Source: Antedon mediterranea (taxonomy: Eukaryota > Echinodermata > Crinoidea > Comatulida > Antedonidae). From it: a stretch of DNA of 64,000 nt. The DNA lies in contig NC_092674.1 in assembly GCF_964355755.1 (NCBI RefSeq), positions 4,159,001-4,223,000 of the forward strand. Direction: 5' to 3'. The translations under genes and the position numbers were made by a program. Below, piece after piece: positions 54,886 through 64,000 of the stretch (its first letter is position 1; the number at the start of each line of letters is the position of its first letter). The notes beneath the pieces are model-generated. The model ran no database searches, was not told the DNA's origin, and was given only the letters and a program-made list of their open reading frames with translations.

Positions 54886-57800
54886 ATGGCATACTGTATT
54901 GATAACATTGGCCAAATAAATGAACTTAGTAGCGGTATTTCTCGGCCACATGTATATGAATCGGTAACTGAGACAACGAAAGAAAGTAGGCCGAACTCCA
55001 TGGGCGATATCTCTTTGTTTCGGTTGAAGCAAGAAGTGATGTTCGTGCCAAGGGAAACGGATCACTACCCGGACCCGACGACGATGTCTTCGGCGGTAAG
55101 TCAGCCTAGGTTTGTGTATTGCTCTATAAAGTAGGCCTAGTTTTTTATAACAAAATCTACTACAGTACAGTACACTGACATTACATACAGGTAGAGCAGT
55201 TACAATTAACGTTTATTTAATGCATGCCCCTACGTACGTACTATAAAACAATTTGAAAATCCAGTTAGAAATAACCTTTTTAGCCGATCCCTAAAAGTCA
55301 TAAATAATTATTTTGTAGAACAACATGGTTTATAAATAATTCATGGATATTATGTAGTGTAATGTTTCTAATTGAATAGAATAGGCGTATACATTCACGT
55401 ATTTTTCAATATTGAAAAGAATTAATACATTTTTTTCAACAGGTAAAAATTGAGCCCGGTGGTAGTGCTACCGAACAATACAGCTTTTCTAATGGTCTTC
55501 AAGATGAATCAAGAACAGACCCTGCATTTGATGACGTCCTGCCTGCTCACTCTGCGCCAACGGTAGGTAAAAGACGTTGAATTACGGGTCTACCTTCAAT
55601 TAAAGACCACTTTAAATTAATGCATTTTTATGGTAGCCTATAGCCATTGAAAATGTTAAGAAAATGATTGTAGTTGTTTAAATACACATAAATGGACAGA
55701 AGAAACCAACCTGATTACACTACCCTCACCATCCTTCAGGGCAAGAAAACTATTATACCATTAAACTGATTCCCCTCTACGGCCTTTCGTTAGAGGGATT
55801 CTAATAAAGACCAAACCACTAAAACGTCCAATCAAAGACCAAAAATGGTCTTTAATTGGACGCAGACCTGTAATAGGCCTAAATATATTTTCTTCCGTTT
55901 TTAATAGTTGTTTTTGTTATTGAGATCCAATCATTGCTTGTTTTTCTCATTAATTGCTTGTTTTTCTCATTAATTGCTTGTTTTTCTCATTAATTGCTTG
56001 TTTTTCTCATAAATGTATTGTATAATACCTAAAATATAAAAAAAATTTTGAAAAAGCAACCGTACAAATAATTATTTTTACAATTAGTTGTTTAATGACT
56101 ATTTTCAATAGACACATAAAAGATCAGATTCGACGAGGAAGAGAAAACATAGAACAGCCGTTGTCAAAGTATTAGATCGACTCGCAACAAAGGATGTTGT
56201 ATGTCTTCCACACGAAGACGGAGATACGATAACCATACCACGAGGAAAGAGAAGAAGCCGGTTAGCTTCTGCAGGGATGACTGGTAACATTGTCCTGACA
56301 AGAAGACTTTCACCGCAGGCTGTGGTCGACGCAATATCGGCAATTTTCAGAGATACGTTCCAGATAAAAGAGGAAGATAGTTTTGACTTTATATTTCTTA
56401 GGTTGGTTTAAACAAGACAATCTAACAACAGGCCACTGAGCTCGCCTTGACAAGATAGGGACTCATAACAGTCCATTGATCTTATGTCTGGCTGCGATAA
56501 ATACCAACAGTACTGTATTCTCCGCGGTACGTGGTGTCTGTTAATAAGGGTCGTGGAACTGATCGTGTCGCAGCCACAGATAAACCCTTTGATCTCCGGA
56601 CCTCAGCATCCTGTTAGATTACCTTGGTTTAAATAATATCTCCTAATTCGATCGGTTCTCCATGCAAAATAAACGTCCCCAAAATATTGATTACATGCGT
56701 AAGGAAAAGAGTTGGTAGGTTGAAGGGAACATTGCATTGCACATCGCTGGTCCACCAATGCTTTCACAGACACCAATAATTGTCATATTGTGATCATTTT
56801 CTTACAGCGGGTTGGTTGGAAGTTTCAAGAAGCTACAGCGTTTGAATGCATCTTCTGATCTTGAATGGGGCGGTGCAGAGGTGATCTCCGCCTGCGGACA
56901 AGGCTCTCTGTATATAATGTGTGATGCTAAATATGGAGTAACATCTCAAACTTTTCCGGTACATATTTTTAGTTTGGAAATATGGGCGATTCCAAGGCGA
57001 AAACATAGCTTGGGTGATCAGACTTTCAGTTGGCCCTTGAACAATCTTTTAGACTTTAGACACTCATCATCATGAGTCACTTTAAAAACTCACTTGTTCT
57101 GATTCTGTATTAGCAATGATCTCTGGAATGGCGCTATGAAAATGGAATTGATTGAGAGTTGGTAGTAAAAAACATACTTTTTTTAGGCCCTACCATTATC
57201 ATAATCCTGGTATTGTTAGACACAACACTCATACTCAAGCTTGGTTCCCACTAGAACGTAACGCCAGGACGTAAACGCAACGCAAGCGTTTTAACCAATG
57301 ACAAGCGAAGTTATAGACAGTTAGCAATCACAAGCGAATAAGCCATCGCTTGTGATTGGTCAATTCACTTGCGTTGTGTTACGTCCTTGTGTTGCGTCGC
57401 TAGTGGGAACCACGCTTAACTAAAATACACGTAATTGTCGTATAAATTCTTTACAGGCACTCTTTGAACAGACAACTGAACGACACTCTATGGATCAGGA
57501 GGTTAGAGGTTACATTGTTTCTTTAAACAGTATTATTGTCGATATTCAGATACAGTTAGAGTTTTTTAATTTTTAAATGACATTAAACAGTGAGCATAGC
57601 TATACATATTTAATATCGACTTCTCTTTCCATCATCAGGACCCTATTACATCATCCACAAACGAAGTTACTTTATCTACGTTATCTAATCTGTTGGCCAT
57701 CTCAGATACCAGTTCACCCTCTGCTCGGTAAGGTTATTGTTAAAACTTAGTTCTCACTTGGATGAAACGCGATGGCGTAGACGCAACGCAATGACGTAGA

Positions 57801-60401
57801 CGCAACGCGATGACGTAGACGCAACGCGATGACGTAGACGCAACGCGATGACATAGACGCTAACGCGTGGTTCCTTAAAACGCAACGCAGCGACGTATTG
57901 ACGCAAAGTTCTGTATTGCGTAATCACAAGTGGAACTGACGACGCAGCAGTGCTGCAAACATCGCAGGCTTGATTTCACGCAGGCGGAGCAAACAAAAAG
58001 CGCATTTTCTTTACGTTGCGTAGGCTGCATTACGGAAACCATGCTTAACGCAAGTTTGTGTTGCGTCCATGGTGGGAACCAAGCCTTAAACATGTTGCTT
58101 TACGGTTATTTTCGTTTGAGGTTCTTTCAACTTGATTTTAAATGTTATCCTACAACTATCCAGACGCCTGGAAACTCATATTATTTAAACCATGGTAGGC
58201 CTAGCCTACAGCTTATTGCCACAGAGTTGTGATAGCAAGAAGGTCTAATTGAATTGTTATTCATTTTATAGAACATATTTAACATTGTTGAAGAACGAAG
58301 AAATGGTGTTTACAGATAATGTCACGAACGAATTATTACCTTCAGATTATACCACTGCAATGGTGTAAGTATAGATTTTGTTGTAAATTGTCTATTTGGC
58401 AAAACTACACATTTACGTAAAAGATACTGTAGAAGTTTAGTAGGCCCAATGTATATAATTATTTTGTGTTTTAAAAAATAATTTAGCGATGAAGATACAA
58501 TGCGGACCAGCTTACAACGATGGTACAATGTGCAATGCACTGTGACTGACGACGAGAGAGCAAGGATCATTGTCCGTACAAGCCACGAGGGCGAGGATGC
58601 ACTTCGCGCCTTTAACAATCGTGCGTTTAAATCCAAATGTCCATTTTCCGTCATTGTTGTCGATGATTGTGGTTCATATAGACAGGTGCCATCGAGGGAG
58701 TTGTTCACTCTTGCCATTCCTCAAATCAGAAACCGGTTCTTTTGCGGAAAACAAGGTTTTCATTTTTAACATCTATGTCTTTATTCATGTCTTTATTCAT
58801 TCGTCATTGTCATCAGTTGAAATACATTTAACTAAATAAGCACTAAATAGGCCTAAATATTTCACTAAAATAAGCCTAAATATTTCACTAAAATAAGCCT
58901 GAAATATTTTTATTAAAATAAGCCTGAAAGCCTCAATATTCCTAATAGCTAAGTGATACTAAATAGATCTGATGTCATTCAATTAGACCTAATACATTTC
59001 ACTAAAATAGACATGTGCAATGTCACAAGTTTCAACATTTGTTGTTTCGTTTTAGAGAGAATGGTGCCAATAAACAAAACATCTCCTGTCGTTGACGGAA
59101 CATTTTATGCCGTGGGACAACTCCTGGCAGCAGCAGTACTACACGGCAATCATTCACTTTCATTTTTAAATCCAATCGTTACTGAAATTTTAATAAACCA
59201 AGAAAACCCAAAGTTATGTATATCATGGATTCCTTGTGATTCTGTGAAGACTACAGTCCAAAAGGTAAGGTTAAAATTCGAAGTTTACATTAGTATAATT
59301 AAAATTACACCCGATTCCTATATCTTCATATACTATCTATTTCCGAAGTATATATATAAAGAAATATTTTGTACTACAGCAACTCATTTATATCACATGT
59401 GGTGCCTGTATCATGTAAGGTTAGGTTAAAGGTTAGGTTACTACTAGATACTTGTGAGACACACTTGTTGTATTACCAAATATTCCTATGATACTTCGGA
59501 AATAGATGCAGTACCGAAAATCGACTAAAAATTAACCAAACGTTGTTAAATGTAACTTGTAGGCCTAAGATCACAGTATTGTTCAGGTATATGGTTTTTG
59601 ATAGCCATTCGATAAAGTTTATATACCAATTGTTTAGATTAACGATGTCACAGAAGAGGGTGAGCTACAATATCTGTCTAATAATGCCAGTTTCCATGAA
59701 CTGGTAGCTGATGTGGGCTGGAACAAATCACTCAACATCACCAATAAATTAGAATTCGTAACAACTGCATGTAATCACTATTTGATCTTCAAGCAGAAGC
59801 CACAACTTGACGCACTTGTTAAAGGGATGGACTTTTACGGAATGAAAGCGTTTGCGCAATTTTACCCAGGTAACATTATTTTACATCTATACATGTTTAA
59901 CGGTTTTCTTCGATAAATCAGCTTTTGTGGCACAATTTAATTTAATACCTAAACCCCATCGAAATATTCAGTGTTTTTAGTCGCGTGCAAAGAAACTCTA
60001 CAGCTCACTAAACACTAACTCAAATTTGAGAACGCGACTGCAGCCATGTATATGACCTTGTTTATATAGTTGAGAGAGACTATTTAAAAAAAAAATTAAT
60101 CTCAAGCATTGTTCATGAATTCTGCCTGAGAGTAATACAAAATTAATAGTTCATCGACATCTTCATCGTCATTTATTGTCATTTCCAACATTATTCAAAA
60201 TCATCATCACATTCATCGTTTTCATCATTATCATTAAGATATATGATTGTGTTAAATATCTAATTGTATGCTTTCTTCAAACTCCTACAACTTCCAGATT
60301 ATTACAAACATTATTTCATGTTTAGATTGTATACGAAACATAATAGGATTTCAATCAGACACACACGTACCTTGAGGTTCCATCAGTACACTGTACCCTG
60401 A
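54886..60401 (+). CDS. Divergent HECT-like protein (G2E3-like), about 596 aa, C-lobe short or missing
   Basis: Exons: 54886-55095, 55443-55562, 56112-56401, 56808-56937, 57457-57501, 57639-57727, 58272-58364, 58487-58755, 59056-59264, 59638-59869, and a tentative last exon 60298-60401. The N-terminus is acidic/serine-rich with a basic, nuclear-signal-like cluster (KRSDSTRKRKHRT). The middle holds SFDFIFL…GLVGSFKKLQRL, found in G2/M-phase E3 ligase-like proteins of fish and invertebrates. From exon 8 a HECT N-lobe-like region is visible: VDDCGSYRQVPSRELFTLAIPQI, FYAVGQLLAAAVLHG, FLNPIVTEIL. It should recruit E2 or act in ubiquitination, but no catalytic C-lobe cysteine was found. The last exon (DYYKHYFMFRLYTKH) fits by phase only. 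AATAAA lies at 60765-60770. Confidence 0.7.
55935..56012. repeat. 20-bp tandem repeat x4
   Basis: ATTGCTTGTTTTTCTCATTA in intron 2 of the HECT-like gene. Confidence 0.85.
56402..56640. repeat. MITE family 4, copy 3
   Basis: The element starts at the exon 3 donor of the HECT-like gene and fills much of that intron. It is in inverted orientation to copies 1 and 2 (…TGATCTCCGGACCTCAGCAT near its right end). Confidence 0.75.
57237..57420. mobile_element. MITE-3 copy 3
   Basis: Well preserved: AAGCTTGGTTCCCACTAGAA … GCTAGTGGGAACCACGCTTA, with the inner pair ACAAGCGA / TCGCTTGT; intron 4 of the HECT-like gene. Confidence 0.83.
57745..58090. mobile_element. MITE-3 copy 4 with internal minisatellite
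   Basis: Starts TTAGTTCTCACTTGGATGAA and ends GTGGGAACCAAGCCTTAAA. The first 120 bases are a 19-bp tandem repeat (GACGTAGACGCAACGCGAT, about five units) grown from the family's own ACGCAACGC motif; intron 6 of the HECT-like gene. Confidence 0.75.
58835..58935. repeat. About 25-bp tandem repeat x4
   Basis: AAATATTTCACTAAAATAAG followed by CCT(A/G), in intron 8 of the HECT-like gene. Confidence 0.75.
59385..59530. mobile_element. MITE-5 copy 2, partial
   Basis: GGTGCCTGTATCATGTAAGG to CTATGATACTTCGGAAATAG matches the UFM1-intron copy; intron 9 of the HECT-like gene. Confidence 0.65.
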
Positions 60402-60764
60402 AGTAACCTGTGAGAGAAACCCACCACCTACTCAAAGTAGGCTTACCCTGAAGTAACCTATCTTCAATGAGAGCAAACCAATGCTAAAAACCGGTCTTTT
60501 AGTATTCTGCTGAATATATTCTTAGAAGGAGCCAGTTTGCGCTTGTATTTTTCAGATTGAGTGACACACGCCTACATTGAATTAATGTATTTGATAGCAT
60601 AATTAAAATATTTGTACGATAATATATATGTATAGCTACCATCAGGACGGTATGTAAAATATATATACACTCCATGTTCAAAGGCAATACAAAACAACTG
60701 TAGAATATCTTTGATTTAGAAATTACTTATCATTGTGTTTATTTTGTAATGTACAGCGCTTATT

Positions 60765-60770
60765 AATAAA
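60765..60770 (+). terminator. Candidate polyadenylation signal of the HECT-like gene
   Basis: AATAAA follows the tentative stop by about 360 bases, with a T/G-rich stretch shortly downstream. Confidence 0.45.
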
Positions 60771-62269
60771 ATATGAAAGAAACTTACGATGTACAGTTTT
60801 TATTTATATTTAATGACTTGAAACAAACTTTCGAAATATTCCGAGAACGTTTACGGTTTTCGATATTTCGTGGTATATTATACCACAGAGGAAATTATAT
60901 AAATTATGTATATACAGTATTACACGGTTCCACGTGAGGATTACTTGTCCTTAAAGCTAATTTTTGCAAGGTAATTATTTTTGTGATATCGGATGTAAAA
61001 TTATTCATTTTAATTCATTTGAGTGAGTACTGTATTAATTAAAGAATTGTTACATTAAACGGTTATAGTTCAATGTACTGTATTATTATGGTAAATGTAT
61101 TTATTTGCGATTGTTGTATTCTTAATATGGATTGTCGTTTTATTATATTATGCCTTATAAATATTAATATCATTATATCCTTCTGTATATCTTGTATGCT
61201 ATACATACTTAAGTGCATCGAATGATTACAGTATTGTAATTTATTTCCAATCCCAAAAAAACGGAAAGAATGTGCCACTTACTAATAATTTTATTTATTT
61301 TATTTATTTATTTATTTAACAACATATTTATACAGGATTATGCACAATCAAGTAGAAATATACCTGTTTTGCATAAGTTTTATATTATTATACGTATACA
61401 ATAGATACGTTTGTTACATTATATAGCGAATGTATGCTAATTTATCAACATGCAAAACCATCGGAAGAAATGGGTGACGTCAGCGATTAACTTTTTTTTT
61501 TTATCATATTATAGTTTATTATGTTAGCGCGTGTAAACTAAATCACCAGAAGTAAATCGAATGAAATTCGACACTGTGGTTAAATTTAATTAATTATAAT
61601 AGTGCTATATTGTATGAATATTAATAATATCCTTATACCATTTTTTGATTGAATTGAAACGGGATTTAATAGATCAGCATATTCATCAGTGACGGGGTTT
61701 ATAGAGATCAACATCGTCATTAGTTTCGCTTCTCGTCTACTTTCTACTATTTTTTTTTAAATTTTCCTGTTGTTTCATTGGCAGGATGAGTTGTTTTTTG
61801 TCTGTTATGTTTTCTATTTCCTTTTTACCTTTAGGCTTACCGTACCTATCTATGCAAATGTTGGTCATCACTCTCGGCAGTCTTACTTGATTTTTAATTC
61901 ATTTAGTGCAATTTGACATGAGCCTCTTTGTGTGGTTTTAACATGGAAATCTCTCCTCCATTCTTGACGAAATCATGTTTTCACAGTACGACAAAATAGT
62001 GTACAACAATTGTGTCCATGAATAAAAAAATAATTACTGAATTCTGAAAAGCTTTATTTGTCCATTATCATAATAAAATAACAATAGAAATTCTTCAAAA
62101 CAAATGGTATTCTAGAAAACACGCTCCAAATCAGTTATCAAGATATTTGCGTTTCATAAAACCAAACGTTTTCTACTAGTCTAAAATAGTCGTTTGTGTA
62201 TACATTTACCGCGAATATATTCCTGAAATTCATTTTTATATTCATATATGCGTAGTTGAATAGGCCCAA

Positions 62270-62455
62270 ATGCCATTTACACTAACTAATTCGGTAACGG
62301 TAAGCGAAAAGCAATAGAATCTATGTTATTTCCTATGAGCATTACGCGGAGCAGACGGGAGGTTGAGCGGAAATGCACAGGATAGATACAGATTTTTCCA
62401 GGGGAAAGCTACGTAATTTCCCATACCGTTACCGCTCGTTCATGTATAAATTTAA
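62270..62455. mobile_element. MITE-2 copy 4
   Basis: GCCATTTACACTAACTAATT at the left and TACCGTTACCGCTCGTTCAT at the right, upstream of the GPCR; left end diverged. Confidence 0.7.
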
Positions 62456-62747
62456 AGCGAATATATTCCTGAAATTCAGTTGTATATTCATATATGCGTA
62501 GTTGGCAGGTTAATACTCGTATTGTGATTAGCAATGATACTTCAACGGAATTCCGAAATAGACATACACGAGCCATGAGCGAATAATTTATGAAAATCAG
62601 TATTAGGCCACTCCTCTTCACTTCTGGTGATACAATCCATTAGTACATATTGCGTACGAAAGTTCTAGGCAGATTTGTCGAACATGAGGATGGTGTGTTG
62701 TTAGGATTAGTTGTGTCTCGTAGGCCGATGAAACTGACGAAAATACT

Positions 62748-63689
62748 ATGATGACTTGCCTATTCAAGGGCATCTTTAGGACCTATCTTCATTACATTCG
62801 TGTTTTGGAAACTAACAACAATGCAACGATACCCGAATGGCTCGAAACCACAGACCAATTCGATCGTATCCTTGCGTCTATCATATTCCTGATTTCTTTA
62901 GAAGTTGTAGTATCAAATATACTGGTACTGCGCACGCTCATCAGAAGTTCTCGCGTGCGCACGAAGAGGAACATCGTACTGTGCAGTTTAATACTATCGT
63001 ACATTTCAAACGCAATCGTTTGGTGGGTCCTTCTATTCGTAAATTCATCAATCATAACAATTCGACTAAATTATTGTCTGGTTGCGATATCGTTTCTGCA
63101 TATACCGACGATCGCTATAGATCGCTACATTGCTATTGTAAAATCACCGGCTAAATATCCTTTCCTGATGACGAGAAATAAGTACATTATTCTCTGTGCA
63201 TTTTTATGGATCAGCGTCATGCTTATGTTTCTTTTATTTTCTATTATTGAACCTTTTCGATTTTACGGAGAACATCTAGCGGCTCAAGTGCTGTATCTGT
63301 ATACGTTTATATGTGTTGCGTTTGTGTATAAACGTATATACAGTTTGCTAGCGACAAGAGAACGAAAACTGAACGATAAGAGAGTGGTGCATTCGATTAG
63401 TCGGACCCGAAGTCGCCTGGGATTGTTCGCAGCAATATTTACGGTTATGTTTATATGTCACACGCCAATGACGATTTTATGCATCATTGCAACAATTGGC
63501 GGCATTGAAATCTGTTATAATCCGTGGTTTTACTGTTTTTTTGTAGTCGGTTGGTTGTTTCTGGCCTTTGCACCGGCCATCAACCCGTTTGTCTACGTTT
63601 GGCGTTTGCCCGGATTCCAAGCAGCGTTTACAAACAGTATTAAATTAAAACGATACAAACCAGCAATTGATAAAGACACGGTATCGTAA
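62748..63689 (+). CDS. Rhodopsin-class G-protein-coupled receptor, single exon, 313 aa
   Basis: One uninterrupted frame with seven hydrophobic segments. TM1 carries the conserved Asn (N57 in VVVSNILVL); TM3 ends in DRY (125-127, AIDRYIAIV); TM7 carries NPFVY (279-283, the NPxxY motif) followed by a short amphipathic helix 8 and a 25-residue tail. An N-glycosylation site (NAT, 25-27) lies in the short N-terminus. Departures from class A norms: TM2 lacks the sodium-site Asp (SLILSYISNAIVW) and TM6 has FICHTP in place of CWxP. Ligand is unknown; it looks like one of the many lineage-expanded orphan receptors of invertebrate deuterostomes. Codon 1 or 2 (tandem Met) may start translation. Confidence 0.88.
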   Translation: MMTCLFKGIFRTYLHYIRVLETNNNATIPEWLETTDQFDRILASIIFLISLEVVVSNILVLRTLIRSSRVRTKRNIVLCSLILSYISNAIVWWVLLFVNSSIITIRLNYCLVAISFLHIPTIAIDRYIAIVKSPAKYPFLMTRNKYIILCAFLWISVMLMFLLFSIIEPFRFYGEHLAAQVLYLYTFICVAFVYKRIYSLLATRERKLNDKRVVHSISRTRSRLGLFAAIFTVMFICHTPMTILCIIATIGGIEICYNPWFYCFFVVGWLFLAFAPAINPFVYVWRLPGFQAAFTNSIKLKRYKPAIDKDTVS

Positions 63690-63724
63690 ATAAATAACAA
63701 ATAATTACTATGCAGATTTTTTAG

Positions 63725-63982
63725 GGATTTGACCAATCACAAGCGATGAATTATTCGATGTGTCGCTTATCATTGGTCAATAAACGCTTTTATGTTGATT
63801 TAGGTTTATAAGTGAGGAACGTTTGGTTCAAGTTATATTAAATACGTGGTCCCACTAGAGACGCAACACAACGACGTAACGCAACGTAAGGGATTTGACC
63901 AATCACAATCGATTAATTTTTCGACGTGTTTTCAACTCGCTTGCTGTTGCGTCTACGTCCTTGCGTACGAACCAAGCTTAAC
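63725..63982. mobile_element. MITE-3 copies 5-6, overlapping
   Basis: Two sets of the CCAAT-type core (TTTGACCAATCACAAGCGAT and TTGACCAATCACAATCGATT) lie in tandem just after the GPCR stop; the second set ends in TGCGTACGAACCAAGCTTAA. Confidence 0.7.
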
Positions 63983-64000
63983 TTTTTATAGTAATGGTAT

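Larger units (their letters stand above)
60402..62747. other. Intergenic stretch before the GPCR
   Basis: AT-rich with an (ATTT)n microsatellite at 61287-61318 and MITE-2 copy 4. No HECT C-lobe exon was recognised here on the plus strand. Confidence 0.45.

Overview
The window is eukaryotic: AT-rich DNA, genes split by many short GT-AG introns, and dense small repeats. The six genes and their sequence character point to an invertebrate deuterostome, most likely an echinoderm. The species cannot be fixed from the sequence alone. No bacterial features, CRISPR arrays or intact tRNA/rRNA genes are seen.

Layout, left to right. (1) 1793-11683 (+): a nine-exon gene for a 376-aa CXorf58-like protein. 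A 5-kb DIRS-type tyrosine-recombinase retrotransposon (about 2352-7331, minus strand) sits in its intron 2. (2) 14618-16483 (-): three coding exons for a 359-aa PPM1L-like membrane PP2C phosphatase. (3) 17825-50427 (+): 43 coding exons, read by hand, that keep frame throughout and predict a 2,574-aa type I membrane receptor. It has a signal peptide, three LDLR-class-B (YWTD) beta-propellers each followed by an EGF module, about 12 CCP/Sushi modules interleaved with five HYR modules, a cysteine-containing region with a furin-like site, two GCC2/GCC3 modules, one transmembrane helix, and an 86-aa tail with three endocytosis-type motifs. (4) 51549-52927 (+): UFM1, whose start codon appears to be split by an intron. 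(5) 54886-about 60401 (+): a divergent HECT-like protein of the G2E3-like type with a very short or missing catalytic C-lobe. (6) 62748-63689 (+): a single-exon rhodopsin-class GPCR.

The introns and intergenic DNA are a museum of short mobile elements. Twenty-three copies of one MITE family (ends AGCTCTGTCTACACTATC, probable TA target) are spread through the window, mostly in receptor introns. Four further inverted-repeat families, two or more tRNA-headed SINE families, a 5S-rRNA-derived SINE nested in a 25-bp-TIR element, a LINE remnant, and many mini- and microsatellites (notably a 19-bp array of about 40 units at 33262-34080) are also present.

The genes do not form one pathway. The most unusual biology is the receptor: it joins LRP-type propellers to a SVEP1/complement-like CCP-HYR-GCC2 ectodomain in one exon-shuffled gene, with no LDLR class A modules seen. 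Exon coordinates were derived by reading splice sites and phases by hand; transcripts would be needed to confirm them.
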